Both the position numbers and the translations under genes were made by a program. From assembly GCA_017504165.1 (NCBI GenBank), contig JAFVRR010000011.1, positions 248,001 through 312,000 on the forward strand: 64,000 nt of DNA, given 5' to 3'. Below the pieces are notes generated by a model. The model searched no databases. It saw only the letters and a program-made list of their open reading frames with translations, and was not told the DNA's origin. This stretch comes from Clostridia bacterium (GTDB lineage Bacteria > Bacillota > Clostridia > Christensenellales > Borkfalkiaceae). Of the stretch, positions 7,085-15,904 are shown piece after piece (the first letter of the stretch is position 1; each line of letters begins with the position of its first letter).

Positions 7085-8635
7085 ATGATTGACGGTAAAA
7101 TTCTCATTGAAAAATTAATAGTTTACGCGCAAACTTTTTTAGGCTTAAACGAACTTGACGTTATTTATGAAAGAAACACTTTATTAAACCTTTTTAAACT
7201 TTCTTCGCCAACTAATGAAGAAATTAATAAAGAAGAGATTGCGTCGCTTGAAGTACCTGATACTTTAATTGAAGAGATTATGACTTACTCATTAGAAAAC
7301 GGCATTGCTGATGATGAAATATCAGCAGACCTTTTTGCAAACTACGTCTTTGGTATTTTAACGCCAAGACCATCTGAAGTTAACTCTCAATTTATGCTTT
7401 TAAAGGAAAATTTAGGCTCTCAAGTTGCTTGTGATTACCTTTATAATTTAAGTATTAAAAACTATTATATTAGGAAAACGGCTATTGATAAAAATATAAA
7501 ATGGAATGCGGACGAACTAGATATTCCACTTGAAATTACTATTAATTTAAGTAAGCCCGAAAAGAATAATAAAGACGTTGCTAAACTTTTAACCGCTCCT
7601 CAAGGCGATAAGTACCCAGCGTGCGCGTTGTGTAAGGAAAACGAAGGTTTTTACGGCCACGCAAAACAAGCGCCTAGGTCTAATATTAGGACTATTTCCC
7701 TTAACCTTGGCGGGGAAGAGTGGGGTATGCAATATTCTCCTTATTTGTATTTTGACGAACATTGTATATTGTTTAACAAAACTCATACTCCAATGGCAAT
7801 CAATCCTAAAACCATTGAAAAACTTTTAGACTTTATTGAACTTTTCCCAGGTTATTTCGTAGGCTCTAACGCCGATCTTCCAATCGTTGGCGGTTCAATA
7901 CTCAATCACGAACACTATCAAGGCGGTAGGCATTTAATGCCACTTCAAAAAGCGCCTGCTCTTAAAACTTTAAAATCGGTAGAGTATAACGACGTTGACG
8001 TTGAAGTTGTTAATTTCTATAACTCGGTTATTAGAATTACCGGCTTTAATAGAAATACGGTACAACAACTTGCGGGCGAAATTATATTAAAATGGAAATC
8101 TTATACTGATGAAAGCGTTGGTATTATTGCCGAAGAAAACGGCGTAAAACACAATACCGTAACGCCTATGGTAAGATTTTTAAACGATAATAGATATTGC
8201 GTTGAACTTATTTTAAGAAATAATTCGACTAGTGAAGAATATCCAGACGGTGTATTCCACGCTCACCCAGAATACCACAACATTAAAAAAGAAGGTATTG
8301 GTATTATTGAGGCTATGGGTTTATATATTCTTCCTGCAAGGCTTAAACGCCAATTTTCAGATATTGCAAATATTTTAGCCCACAAAGCCGAATACGATAA
8401 AGATGCTATAAGCGAAGAAAGTCACGATTTATTCGTACATAGGAATATGATAGAGACGCTTATGAAAAAGCATCCGCGCGTTAAAGATATAGAAAAGGCT
8501 AATAAAATTATTACCGACTACGTTAACGACGTTTGCGCAAATATCCTTTATAATACCGCGGTATTTAAAAAGGATAAAAACGGCGTAGTTGCATTTAATA
8601 AGTTCTTAGACCATTGCGGTTTAAAGAATATTTAA
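7085..8635 (+). CDS. galT: UDP-glucose:hexose-1-phosphate uridylyltransferase, type 2
   Basis: About 516 residues, the length of the Bacillota/bifidobacterial type 2 GalT, which is unrelated in length to the 350-residue E. coli form. It exchanges UMP between UDP-glucose and galactose-1-phosphate in the Leloir pathway. The active-site region reads NHEHYQGGRH, where the HxH-type histidine is uridylylated; a Cys pair CALC near residue 180 could bind metal. The start at 7085 is chosen because GGAG (7075-7078) lies six bases ahead of it; an earlier in-frame ATG at 7073 would place the ribosome binding site inside the gene. It works with galU (54466) and possibly the NahK-like kinase (22124). Confidence 0.92.
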   Translation: MIDGKILIEKLIVYAQTFLGLNELDVIYERNTLLNLFKLSSPTNEEINKEEIASLEVPDTLIEEIMTYSLENGIADDEISADLFANYVFGILTPRPSEVNSQFMLLKENLGSQVACDYLYNLSIKNYYIRKTAIDKNIKWNADELDIPLEITINLSKPEKNNKDVAKLLTAPQGDKYPACALCKENEGFYGHAKQAPRSNIRTISLNLGGEEWGMQYSPYLYFDEHCILFNKTHTPMAINPKTIEKLLDFIELFPGYFVGSNADLPIVGGSILNHEHYQGGRHLMPLQKAPALKTLKSVEYNDVDVEVVNFYNSVIRITGFNRNTVQQLAGEIILKWKSYTDESVGIIAEENGVKHNTVTPMVRFLNDNRYCVELILRNNSTSEEYPDGVFHAHPEYHNIKKEGIGIIEAMGLYILPARLKRQFSDIANILAHKAEYDKDAISEESHDLFVHRNMIETLMKKHPRVKDIEKANKIITDYVNDVCANILYNTAVFKKDKNGVVAFNKFLDHCGLKNI

Positions 8636-8659
8636 CTAATGATAATTTGAGGTTGTTTT

Positions 8660-9844
8660 ATGGAAATTTTAGCAAATTTACTTAATTCAAATGGCGCTAA
8701 CATTACTGTTTTACTTAACAATATTATTGCTTTGGTGCAAAACGACGGTTGGAAAAACCTTATAATGATGGCAATCGGCGGCATTCTTATTTATCTTGCT
8801 ATTGCAAAAGATATGGAACCAACTTTGTTACTCCCAATGGGTTTTGGTACTATTATCGTAAACGCAGTTGCTTGCGTTGCCGACGCTACAGGTGCTATTA
8901 GCGGTTATGAAGGAGCGTTAACGACACTTTTTCAAGCGGGTATCGCAAACGAACTTTTCCCACTTATACTCTTTATCGGTATAGGTGCGATGATTGACTT
9001 TGGTCCTATCTTAACAAACCCTAAACTTATGGTTTTTGGCGCTGCTGCTCAATTTGGTATATTTATGACGTTTGCTCTTGCATCGTTGTTCTTCCCATTA
9101 GAAGTTGCCGCATCTATCGGTATTATCGGCGCTGCGGACGGTCCAACGGCTATCGTAGTTGCTCAAAAATTAATTACCGACCCAAATTATCTTCACGTAA
9201 CTGCGGCTATAATGGTTGCAGCGTACTCTTATATGGCGCTCGTTCCAATTATTCAACCACCTGTAATTAAGGCGTTAACTACTAAAAAAGAAAGGCTTAT
9301 TCGTATGCCTTATAGAGGAAAACAAGTATCTAGACTTACAAAAATTTTATTCCCAATCATTATTACCATAGTAGGTGGTGTAGTTGCTCCAGAATCAATC
9401 GACCTTATAGGGTTTTTAATGTTTGGTAACTTAATTAGAGAATGTGGGGTATTAAATTCGCTTTCAGATACAGCATCTAAAGTATTAGCAAATTTAATCA
9501 CTATTTTCCTTGGTATTACTATTGCAACTCAAATGACGGGTGCTAAATTCTTGCAATTAGACACTTTACTTATTTTAGGTCTTGGTTTATTTGCATTCGT
9601 ATTCGATACTGCAGGCGGTGTATTATTTGCAAAATTATTAAACCTTTTCTTAAAGGAAAAAATCAATCCTATGATTGGTGCGTCAGGTATTTCGGCATTC
9701 CCAATGTCCGGCCGTGTCGTTCATAAAATGGGATTAAAAGAAGATTCTCAAAACCACTTATTAATGCAAAGTATCGGCGTAAACGTTTCAGGTCAAATCG
9801 CATCGGTTATCGCAGGCGGTATGATTTTAGCGTTCTTCGCGTAA
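8660..9844 (+). CDS. oadB: Sodium-translocating decarboxylase beta subunit (first copy)
   Basis: A 394-residue polytopic membrane protein of the OadB/MmdB/GcdB family, which couples decarboxylation of carboxybiotin to sodium export. Signature segments are GIGAMIDFGP, AAQFGIF and the ADGPTAI motif with the sodium-linked Asp around residue 165, followed by the C-terminal inverted half (GASGISAFPM). It begins 25 bases after galT with a GAGG ribosome binding site and is followed by a 65-residue gamma-like gene and a terminator. It therefore seems to form a short beta-gamma unit separate from the main decarboxylase operon that starts at 10220. It has no carrier or transferase of its own, so it must share partners if functional. 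Confidence 0.93.
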   Translation: MEILANLLNSNGANITVLLNNIIALVQNDGWKNLIMMAIGGILIYLAIAKDMEPTLLLPMGFGTIIVNAVACVADATGAISGYEGALTTLFQAGIANELFPLILFIGIGAMIDFGPILTNPKLMVFGAAAQFGIFMTFALASLFFPLEVAASIGIIGAADGPTAIVVAQKLITDPNYLHVTAAIMVAAYSYMALVPIIQPPVIKALTTKKERLIRMPYRGKQVSRLTKILFPIIITIVGGVVAPESIDLIGFLMFGNLIRECGVLNSLSDTASKVLANLITIFLGITIATQMTGAKFLQLDTLLILGLGLFAFVFDTAGGVLFAKLLNLFLKEKINPMIGASGISAFPMSGRVVHKMGLKEDSQNHLLMQSIGVNVSGQIASVIAGGMILAFFA

Positions 9845-9859
9845 TGGAGGTAAAGTATA

Positions 9860-10057
9860 ATGTTATTTAATCTTTTAGCAATTGAAATTAACGTTGAACG
9901 TTTTGTAAGTTCTTTACCATACGTTGGCATTGGTATGCTTGGAATCTTTATCGTAATCGGTATAATTATAATAGCAACAATGGCGTTAATCGCTATTGAA
10001 AACAAAATTAAAGCAAGTAAAAAAGCGAAAGAAGAAGTAAATCAAAACGAACAATAA
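9860..10057 (+). CDS. Small OadG-like (gamma) membrane subunit
   Basis: A 65-residue protein with one transmembrane helix (about residues 20-45) and a charged Lys/Glu-rich cytoplasmic tail, the architecture of OadG gamma subunits that tether the carboxyltransferase to the beta subunit. It starts 16 bases after oadB with a GGAGGT ribosome binding site. Sequence similarity in such short subunits is low, so the assignment leans on topology and position. It is about half the length of the second gamma subunit at 11610 and lacks the long acidic/basic linker found there. Confidence 0.65.
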   Translation: MLFNLLAIEINVERFVSSLPYVGIGMLGIFIVIGIIIIATMALIAIENKIKASKKAKEEVNQNEQ

Positions 10058-10066
10058 CAAACTTAT

Positions 10067-10100
10067 AAGCGTATGGCTTTAGCCGTACGCTTTATTTTTT
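10067..10100 (+). terminator. Terminator after oadB-oadG unit
   Basis: An 11-bp stem AAGCGTATGGC/GCCGTACGCTT (10067-10077, 10082-10092) with loop TTTA and a T-rich tail, immediately downstream of the small gamma gene. Confidence 0.85.
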
Positions 10101-10163
10101 AAAACAAAATACCATAATAATATTTATAATAATAAAATTATATAAAAAAATAATAAAATACTG

Positions 10164-10192
10164 TTGATTTTTAAAAATTATTAGTGTATAAT
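10164..10192 (+). promoter_or_regulatory. Promoter of the decarboxylase operon
   Basis: TTGATT (10164-10169), 17-base spacer, TATAAT (10187-10192), 28 bases upstream of the carboxyltransferase start. Together with the preceding terminator it marks the start of a separate transcription unit running to at least 15158. Confidence 0.75.
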
Positions 10193-10219
10193 AGTTAGGA
10201 AATTAAAATGGAGGAATTT

Positions 10220-11596
10220 ATGAATATAATCGATACACTTAATTCTCGTAAAGAAAAACTTTACAATGAATCAGCTGATATTAGAAAAAAACTTTCTGAA
10301 ATTATCGATGACGCTAGTTTCGTAGAACTCAATGCTTTTACCTTTGGTAAAAATGAATTTTACGATGCTGAAGCAGAAGGCCTTGGCGTTGTTACTGGCT
10401 ATGCGACAATTAACGGTTATCCAGTATACGCTGTTGCTCAAAACGGCAACGTTTTAAACGGTGGTTTATCTAAAGCGAATTTAGATAAAATCGTTAACTG
10501 TTTAAATAAAGCAATTAGCGCTGAACTTCCAGTTGTTTATCTTTTAGATACAAAGGGCGTTCAAGTTGGTGAAGGCGTTGCAGTTCTTGAAGGTATTGCT
10601 AGTTTACTTGCAAAATCTAACGAACTTAAAAACTACGCTCCACAAATTTGTGTTGCAGTTGGTGACGTTTTAGGTAGCGCTTCTTTACTTGCCGCTAATG
10701 CGGACTATACTTTCGTCGTTGGTAATTCTTGCGTTTCATACGCTAGCCCAACCGTTATTTCCGCTTCTACTAAAGAAAACGTTTCTAAAGAAGAAGTTGG
10801 TGGCAACAAATCTAAAAACGGCGTTGTAACTTTCAATGCTAAAACTTTAGGCGACGTAAAAGTTGGCATTACAAAACTTTTCGATACTCTTCCAGATATG
10901 TCTGGCATTTTATCTGAAAATGACGACGATTTAAATCGTTTTGCGCCAAATTTAAACGAGAAGGCGTGTCCTGCTTGTCTAATCGATGCAGTTTACGATA
11001 ACGGTTCGTTCATTAAAATGTTTGAAGGCTATGCTGATGAAGTCGTCGTTGGTATTGGTAGAGTAGGTGGTATTGCTACTGCTGCCGTTTTATTCGATGG
11101 TGGCGAAGACGGTGTTGAACTCACTTTAGAAAACGTTTTAAAAATTAAAAACTTTGCAAACTTTGTTTACGATAACAATATGCCTTTACTTACTTTTGTT
11201 AACACTAAAGGTATTAAGCAAGATTATTTAACTTCTTCAACTCCTATTATGGTTGAAATTATGAATATGCTTGCTAACTTATCTAACTTAGGTAGAATTT
11301 CAGTAGTTTACGGCAAGGCTATCGGTCTTGGCTATACTGCTTTTGCATCTAAAGAATTCGGCAACGAATATACTTACGCATTCGCAGGTGCTAAAATTTC
11401 ACTTTTAGACGGGGTTGAAGGCATTGCCGCAACTTTTGGTACTGTTGACGGTGCGAAGATTAACGAACTTAAAGACAAGTATAGCGATGCGCAAGATGCG
11501 TTTAACTCTGCTAAACTTGGTTGCGTTGATAACATTATTGAGCCACAATACGTTCGTGCTCACATTATTTCTGCGCTCCAAATACTCGTTCATTAA
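10220..11596 (+). CDS. Divergent acyl-CoA carboxyltransferase-fold protein (MmdA/PccB-like)
   Basis: About 458 residues with the two-half crotonase-like layout of biotin-dependent carboxyltransferases such as methylmalonyl-CoA decarboxylase alpha, which are normally about 510 residues. The backbone pattern is clear (VTGYATINGYPVYAVAQ, KMFEGYADEVVVGIGRVGG, FASKEFGNEYTYAF). However, the Gly-rich oxyanion-hole motifs are altered: the usual SGGAR is TKGVQ, GPCAGG is GDVLGS, and the C-half PGF and YGGAY are KGI and IGLGY. It could use another substrate or be a non-catalytic partner. The start at 10220 is preferred because GGAGG (10210-10214) precedes it; an upstream ATG at 10208 overlaps that site. 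First gene of the sodium-pump operon. Confidence 0.75.
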   Translation: MNIIDTLNSRKEKLYNESADIRKKLSEIIDDASFVELNAFTFGKNEFYDAEAEGLGVVTGYATINGYPVYAVAQNGNVLNGGLSKANLDKIVNCLNKAISAELPVVYLLDTKGVQVGEGVAVLEGIASLLAKSNELKNYAPQICVAVGDVLGSASLLAANADYTFVVGNSCVSYASPTVISASTKENVSKEEVGGNKSKNGVVTFNAKTLGDVKVGITKLFDTLPDMSGILSENDDDLNRFAPNLNEKACPACLIDAVYDNGSFIKMFEGYADEVVVGIGRVGGIATAAVLFDGGEDGVELTLENVLKIKNFANFVYDNNMPLLTFVNTKGIKQDYLTSSTPIMVEIMNMLANLSNLGRISVVYGKAIGLGYTAFASKEFGNEYTYAFAGAKISLLDGVEGIAATFGTVDGAKINELKDKYSDAQDAFNSAKLGCVDNIIEPQYVRAHIISALQILVH

Positions 11597-11609
11597 TAAG
11601 GAGTAAAAG

Positions 11610-11954
11610 ATGGTAAATCAATTATTAGCGATAACTCCTGAAGTTATTGAGGCGGGCTTACTTACTTTTATTTTAGGTTTGCTCGTAACCTTTTTCGGTA
11701 TTGCTATAATAGTTGTATTTGTTTCTATTGCAGGCGCTATTTTTAATAAGGGTGCAAAAGAACCAAAAGAACCGAAAGTTAAGGTTGAAAAAGTAGAAGT
11801 AAAAAAAGAAGCGGTTAAGGTGGAAGCGCAAAGCGACGATATTCCAGATACCGTTAAGGCTGCAATAATAGCCGCAATTTCGGCGTATTATTTCACAGGC
11901 GAACAAGCAAAATCTAATTGCGAATTCGTAGTAAAAAGAATTAAAAGAATTTAA
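11610..11954 (+). CDS. OadG family gamma subunit of sodium-translocating decarboxylase
   Basis: A 114-residue protein with a single N-terminal membrane helix (about residues 16-42), a Lys/Glu/Pro-rich linker and a C-terminal region (VKAAIIAAISAYY) typical of OadG subunits in Bacillota. Gamma subunits anchor the soluble transferase and biotin carrier to the membrane beta subunit, often through a metal-binding tail. It sits 13 bases after the divergent carboxyltransferase and 11 bases before the biotin carrier, each with AGGAG ribosome binding sites, so the operon order is transferase, gamma, biotin carrier, beta, second transferase. Confidence 0.85.
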   Translation: MVNQLLAITPEVIEAGLLTFILGLLVTFFGIAIIVVFVSIAGAIFNKGAKEPKEPKVKVEKVEVKKEAVKVEAQSDDIPDTVKAAIIAAISAYYFTGEQAKSNCEFVVKRIKRI

Positions 11955-11965
11955 GGAGAATTATT

Positions 11966-12349
11966 ATGAGAAAATTCATGGTAACTATAGAAGGTAAACA
12001 ATATGAAGTAGGCGTTGAAGAAATTGGTGGCGCTCCTGTTGCTGCTCCAGTCGTTGCTCCAGTAGCCGCTGCACCTGCAGCCGCTCCTGCCGCTGCTCCA
12101 GCACCAAAGGCTGCACCAAAGGCTGACGTTCCTGTAAACGGAACTAAAATGGAAGCACCTATGCCAGGTATGATTAAAGCGTACAAAGTAGCAGAAGGCG
12201 CTGAAGTTAAAGAAGGTGACGTTGTTCTCGTTCTTGAAGCAATGAAGATGGACAACGATATGACTGCACCTTGCGCAGGTAAAGTTTCATTCAAGGCTGC
12301 CGTTGGTTCTAACGTAGATACTGGCGACGTTATGGCTGTTATTGGTTAA
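11966..12349 (+). CDS. Biotin carrier protein of the decarboxylase
   Basis: A 127-residue biotinyl carrier. The N-terminal 20 residues are followed by an Ala/Pro-rich flexible linker (about 22-52) and a lipoyl/biotinyl domain with the biotinylation site EAMKM, so K94 is the attachment residue. The swinging arm moves carboxyl groups from the transferases to the membrane beta subunit. It is the only biotin carrier in the window, so both transferases (10220 and 13758) and both beta subunits probably share it. A biotin ligase would be needed but is not in this window. Confidence 0.95.
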   Translation: MRKFMVTIEGKQYEVGVEEIGGAPVAAPVVAPVAAAPAAAPAAAPAPKAAPKADVPVNGTKMEAPMPGMIKAYKVAEGAEVKEGDVVLVLEAMKMDNDMTAPCAGKVSFKAAVGSNVDTGDVMAVIG

Positions 12350-12365
12350 TATAAAGGAGATATAA

Positions 12366-13739
12366 ATGTTTAGTTTATATTCAATTTGCGGATTTTTTCA
12401 AGAATTCGGAAATTCCCTTATAAATTTATGGCATAGTACTGGTATCTATACCCTTGTAGACGGCACTGCTACTTGGCAAAATTTAGTAATGGTTTTAATT
12501 TCTTTCGTTCTTGTATATCTTGCAATAGTTAAAAAATTTGAGCCTTTGCTTTTACTTCCTATAGCATTTGGTATGTTTATCGTTAACATTCCAGGCGCTT
12601 ATAGAATTTTGTTCGGCGATAAAGGTTATATTGTTACCGACGTCGTTGCAAATGTAGAAGTAGCAAGGGGAAACGTTGACGCTTTAATTAAACTTTTTGG
12701 CGTTGACAGTTTAGATGCAATTAAAGATATTTTAGCAGGCACTAGTGATATAACTTTAACTAACGGTTTAATTTATAAAGCGGGTACGCTTGAAATTTCA
12801 ACTGAAACGGTTATTGGAAACTATGGTTTATTCTACTATATCTATAAAGGCGTAGATTGGGTTATTTTCCCACCGATTATCTTCCTTGGTATCGGTATAA
12901 TGACTGACTTTGGTCCGCTTATTGCTAACCCTAAAAGTATGCTTATCGGCGCTGCAGCGCAATTAGGTATTTTTATTACTTTCTTTGGCGCGGTTTTACT
13001 TGGTTTCCCAGAAAAAGTTGCGGGCGCTATTGCAATTATCGGCGGTGCAGACGGTCCTACTGCTATTTACGTAACTAAAAAACTTGCTGAAGAATATCTT
13101 CCTGCAATCGCTATTGCAGCATATTCTTATATGGCGCTTATTCCTATGATTCAAAAACCTATTATGAGGCTTTTGACAACTAAGGAAGAAAGGGCAATTA
13201 AAATGAAACAATTAAGAAAAGTTTCTAAAGTAGAGAAAATCGTATTCCCACTTTTAGTTACTTTAGTAGTTGGATTAATACTTCCAGACGCTATTCCTCT
13301 TTTAGGTATGCTTATGTTTGGTAACCTTATGAAAGAATCTTGCGTTGTTGGTAGACTTGTTGATACCGCTCAAAATGGTCTTATGAATACCGTTACAATC
13401 TTCTTAGGTTTAATGGTAGGCTCTAAAGCGGTTGGCTCAATCTTCTTATCGGTTGAAACGCTTATGATTATCGGTCTTGGTTTAGCGGCATTCTGTATGG
13501 GTACAATAGGCGGTTTATTAGTTGCTAAACTTATGAATAAACTTTCTGGCGGTAAAATCAATCCGCTTATCGGTTCTGCGGGTGTTTCCGCCGTTCCTAT
13601 GGCTGCAAGAATTTCACAAGACGTTGGCCGTGAATCTGACCCTAACAACCACTTATTAATGCATGCAATGGGTCCAAACGTTGCAGGTGTTATCGGTTCT
13701 GCAATTGCTGCAGGCGTATTACTTGCAATGTACGCATAA
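12366..13739 (+). CDS. oadB: Sodium-translocating decarboxylase beta subunit (second copy, with insertion)
   Basis: A 457-residue membrane protein homologous to the 394-residue copy at 8660, sharing IGIMTDFGP, GGADGPTAI and the C-terminal GSAGVSAVPM segment. It carries an extra region of about 60 residues (roughly 88-153) between the first membrane helices and YGLFYYIYKG. This insertion contains little hydrophobic sequence and so is probably an exposed loop or small domain. It is cotranscribed with the biotin carrier (17 bases upstream) and the OadA-type transferase (19 bases downstream). It exports sodium as carboxybiotin is decarboxylated. Confidence 0.93.
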   Translation: MFSLYSICGFFQEFGNSLINLWHSTGIYTLVDGTATWQNLVMVLISFVLVYLAIVKKFEPLLLLPIAFGMFIVNIPGAYRILFGDKGYIVTDVVANVEVARGNVDALIKLFGVDSLDAIKDILAGTSDITLTNGLIYKAGTLEISTETVIGNYGLFYYIYKGVDWVIFPPIIFLGIGIMTDFGPLIANPKSMLIGAAAQLGIFITFFGAVLLGFPEKVAGAIAIIGGADGPTAIYVTKKLAEEYLPAIAIAAYSYMALIPMIQKPIMRLLTTKEERAIKMKQLRKVSKVEKIVFPLLVTLVVGLILPDAIPLLGMLMFGNLMKESCVVGRLVDTAQNGLMNTVTIFLGLMVGSKAVGSIFLSVETLMIIGLGLAAFCMGTIGGLLVAKLMNKLSGGKINPLIGSAGVSAVPMAARISQDVGRESDPNNHLLMHAMGPNVAGVIGSAIAAGVLLAMYA

Positions 13740-13757
13740 CTAAAAGGAGAATATATA

Positions 13758-15158
13758 ATGGGAAAAAAAGTTTTAATTACTGAAACTATTTTACGTGACG
13801 CTCACCAATCTCAAGCGGCTACACGTATGAAATTAGAAGAAATGATTCCTATGCTTGAAAAACTTGACGATATGGGTTATTACTCAATCGAGGCATGGGG
13901 TGGCGCGACTTTCGACAGTTGTCTTCGTTTCCTTAATGAAGACCCATGGGAAAGACTTCGCATTTTAAGAAAACACATTACTAAAACACCACTTCAAATG
14001 TTACTTCGTGGTCAAAACTTACTTGGTTACAAGCACTATGCTGACGACGTAGTTGAAAAATTCGTTGAGGCGTCTATTAGAAACGGTATTACAGTTATCC
14101 GTGTGTTCGACGCGTTAAACGACGAAAGAAACATGGAAGTAGCAATGAAGGCTATCAAAAAATACGGCGGGATTTGCGAGGCTACTATTTGTTATACTAC
14201 AAGCCCAGTTCATACTAACGAATATTTCATTGAAAAGGCAAAATTACTTGAAAGTATGGGCGCTGATAATATTTGTCTTAAAGATATGGCAAACATTATT
14301 CTTCCATATACTGCATACGAAATTATTAAGGGTATGAGGGAAGTTTTAAAACCTGAAACTAAAATTCACCTTCACACTCACAATACTACAGGTACTGGCG
14401 AAATGGTATACCTTAAAGCAATCGAGGCTGGTTGCGATATCGTTGACTGTGCTTTATCTGCAATGGGTAACGGTACTTCTCAACCTGCAACTGAACCATT
14501 CGTTGCAACATTAAAAGGTACTGAATACGATACTGGTCTTGATATTGAAAAGTTAGTTCCTATTAACGAACACTTTAAAAAAGTTGCTGCGCGTCTTGAA
14601 AAAGACGGTATCTTAGACCCTAAAGTTCGTGGTATTGACGTTAATACGTTATTATACCAAGTTCCAGGCGGTATGCTTTCTAACCTTATGTCGCAACTTA
14701 AACAAGCGGGCAAAATCGATCTTTTAATGGACTGTCTTGCTGAAGTTCCTAACGTAAGAAAGGATAGCGGTTACCCACCACTCGTTACTCCATCTTCACA
14801 AATCGTTGGTACTCAAGCGGTATTTAACGTTTTACAAGGCGAACGTTACAAAATGGTAACTAAAGAATTTAAGGCGTTAATGAAAGGTGAGTACGGTAAA
14901 GTTATTGGTGAGCCAGACCCTGAAATCTTAAAGAAAGTTATTGGCGACGAAAAGAGAATTACTCATAGACCTGCCGATGATATTCCACCAGAATACGAAA
15001 AATTTAAAGCTGAAATGCAAGAATATTATACTCAAGAAGAAGACGTATTATCTTACGCACTCTTTAACCAAGTTGCAATCAACTTCTTTAAATATAGACT
15101 TGCTAGAGACAAAAAGGTTGATGCAGACCTTGCAAAATCATCAGTTTATCCAGTTTAA
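13758..15158 (+). CDS. oadA: Oxaloacetate decarboxylase / pyruvate carboxyltransferase subunit alpha
   Basis: A 466-residue DRE-TIM metallolyase carboxyltransferase. Visible features are RDAHQS with metal ligand D14, the carboxylated lysine K175 (CLKDM), metal histidines H206 and H208 (LHTHNT), and the GNGTSQPATE substrate segment, then the conserved C-terminal subdomain. It lacks the fused C-terminal biotin domain of enterobacterial OadA, consistent with the separate carrier encoded at 11966. It transfers a carboxyl group from oxaloacetate to biotin, giving pyruvate. It is the last gene of the pump operon; surE begins two bases later. Confidence 0.95.
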   Translation: MGKKVLITETILRDAHQSQAATRMKLEEMIPMLEKLDDMGYYSIEAWGGATFDSCLRFLNEDPWERLRILRKHITKTPLQMLLRGQNLLGYKHYADDVVEKFVEASIRNGITVIRVFDALNDERNMEVAMKAIKKYGGICEATICYTTSPVHTNEYFIEKAKLLESMGADNICLKDMANIILPYTAYEIIKGMREVLKPETKIHLHTHNTTGTGEMVYLKAIEAGCDIVDCALSAMGNGTSQPATEPFVATLKGTEYDTGLDIEKLVPINEHFKKVAARLEKDGILDPKVRGIDVNTLLYQVPGGMLSNLMSQLKQAGKIDLLMDCLAEVPNVRKDSGYPPLVTPSSQIVGTQAVFNVLQGERYKMVTKEFKALMKGEYGKVIGEPDPEILKKVIGDEKRITHRPADDIPPEYEKFKAEMQEYYTQEEDVLSYALFNQVAINFFKYRLARDKKVDADLAKSSVYPV

Positions 15159-15160
15159 TA

Positions 15161-15904
15161 ATGAATATTTTAATATCTAACGATGATGGAATTTTTAGCG
15201 AGGGCTTATTAGCTCTCGCTAATGTTCTAAATAAAAAACATAATATTTATATATTTGTTCCCGACGGTAACCGTTCGGGTTTTTCCCGTTCTTTATCTTT
15301 TCATAAAAATATCGTCGTTAAAAAAGTTAAGTATAACGGTTTTGATAACGTCTATACCGTGTCTGGAACTCCAGGTGATGCTGTAAAAATTGCTCTTACT
15401 TATTTTTTAACCGACGTTAAAATAGATTTGGTCGTTTCGGGCGTAAATTTAGGCTCAAATCTCGGTAGCGACGTGTTTTATAGTGGAACGGTTAACGCTT
15501 GCTTTGAGGCAAACGAATGCGGATATCCCGCTATTGCTTTATCTAATATTGCTCACAATGATTTTAATTTTGACGGCACTATTAAATTTTTAGATAATAA
15601 TTTTGATAAACTTGTTTCAATATCAAGTAAAAATTACACTTTAAACGTAAATATCCCTAATTTAAATTATGATGAGATTAAAGGCGTAAAGTTTTGTAAA
15701 ACGGGTGTATGTAGATACACTGACGGTTATATTAAAGTAGCTGAAAACACCTATCAACTTGTCGGAAATCAAATTCCGCCAACTGATAATGATATAGATA
15801 CCGACGTTTTTTTCACTTATAACGGTTTCGTTACGATAACTCCCGTAGTTCATAGTGTTTTAAGTGAAGAATACTTAACTAAATTTAAGGATTTTAAATT
15901 TTAA
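15161..15904 (+). CDS. surE: 5'/3'-nucleotidase SurE
   Basis: A 247-residue metal-dependent phosphatase of nucleoside monophosphates. The N-terminal ISNDDG (residues 5-10) holds the metal-binding Asp pair, PDGNRSGFS holds the conserved Ser, and SGxNxGSNLGSDVFYSGT is the family signature. The start lies two bases after oadA with no strong ribosome binding site, implying translational coupling. The gene ends on the A of the next gene's ATG. It begins a run of housekeeping genes unrelated to the sodium pump. Confidence 0.95.
   Translation: MNILISNDDGIFSEGLLALANVLNKKHNIYIFVPDGNRSGFSRSLSFHKNIVVKKVKYNGFDNVYTVSGTPGDAVKIALTYFLTDVKIDLVVSGVNLGSNLGSDVFYSGTVNACFEANECGYPAIALSNIAHNDFNFDGTIKFLDNNFDKLVSISSKNYTLNVNIPNLNYDEIKGVKFCKTGVCRYTDGYIKVAENTYQLVGNQIPPTDNDIDTDVFFTYNGFVTITPVVHSVLSEEYLTKFKDFKF

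Noticed and set aside
10208..10219. Carboxyltransferase start at 10208
   Set aside because: The ATG overlaps the GGAGG site that serves the ATG at 10220.
11941..12294. Ala/Gly-rich open frame on the - strand over the biotin carrier
   Set aside because: Arises from the Ala/Pro-rich linker codons of the real carrier gene.
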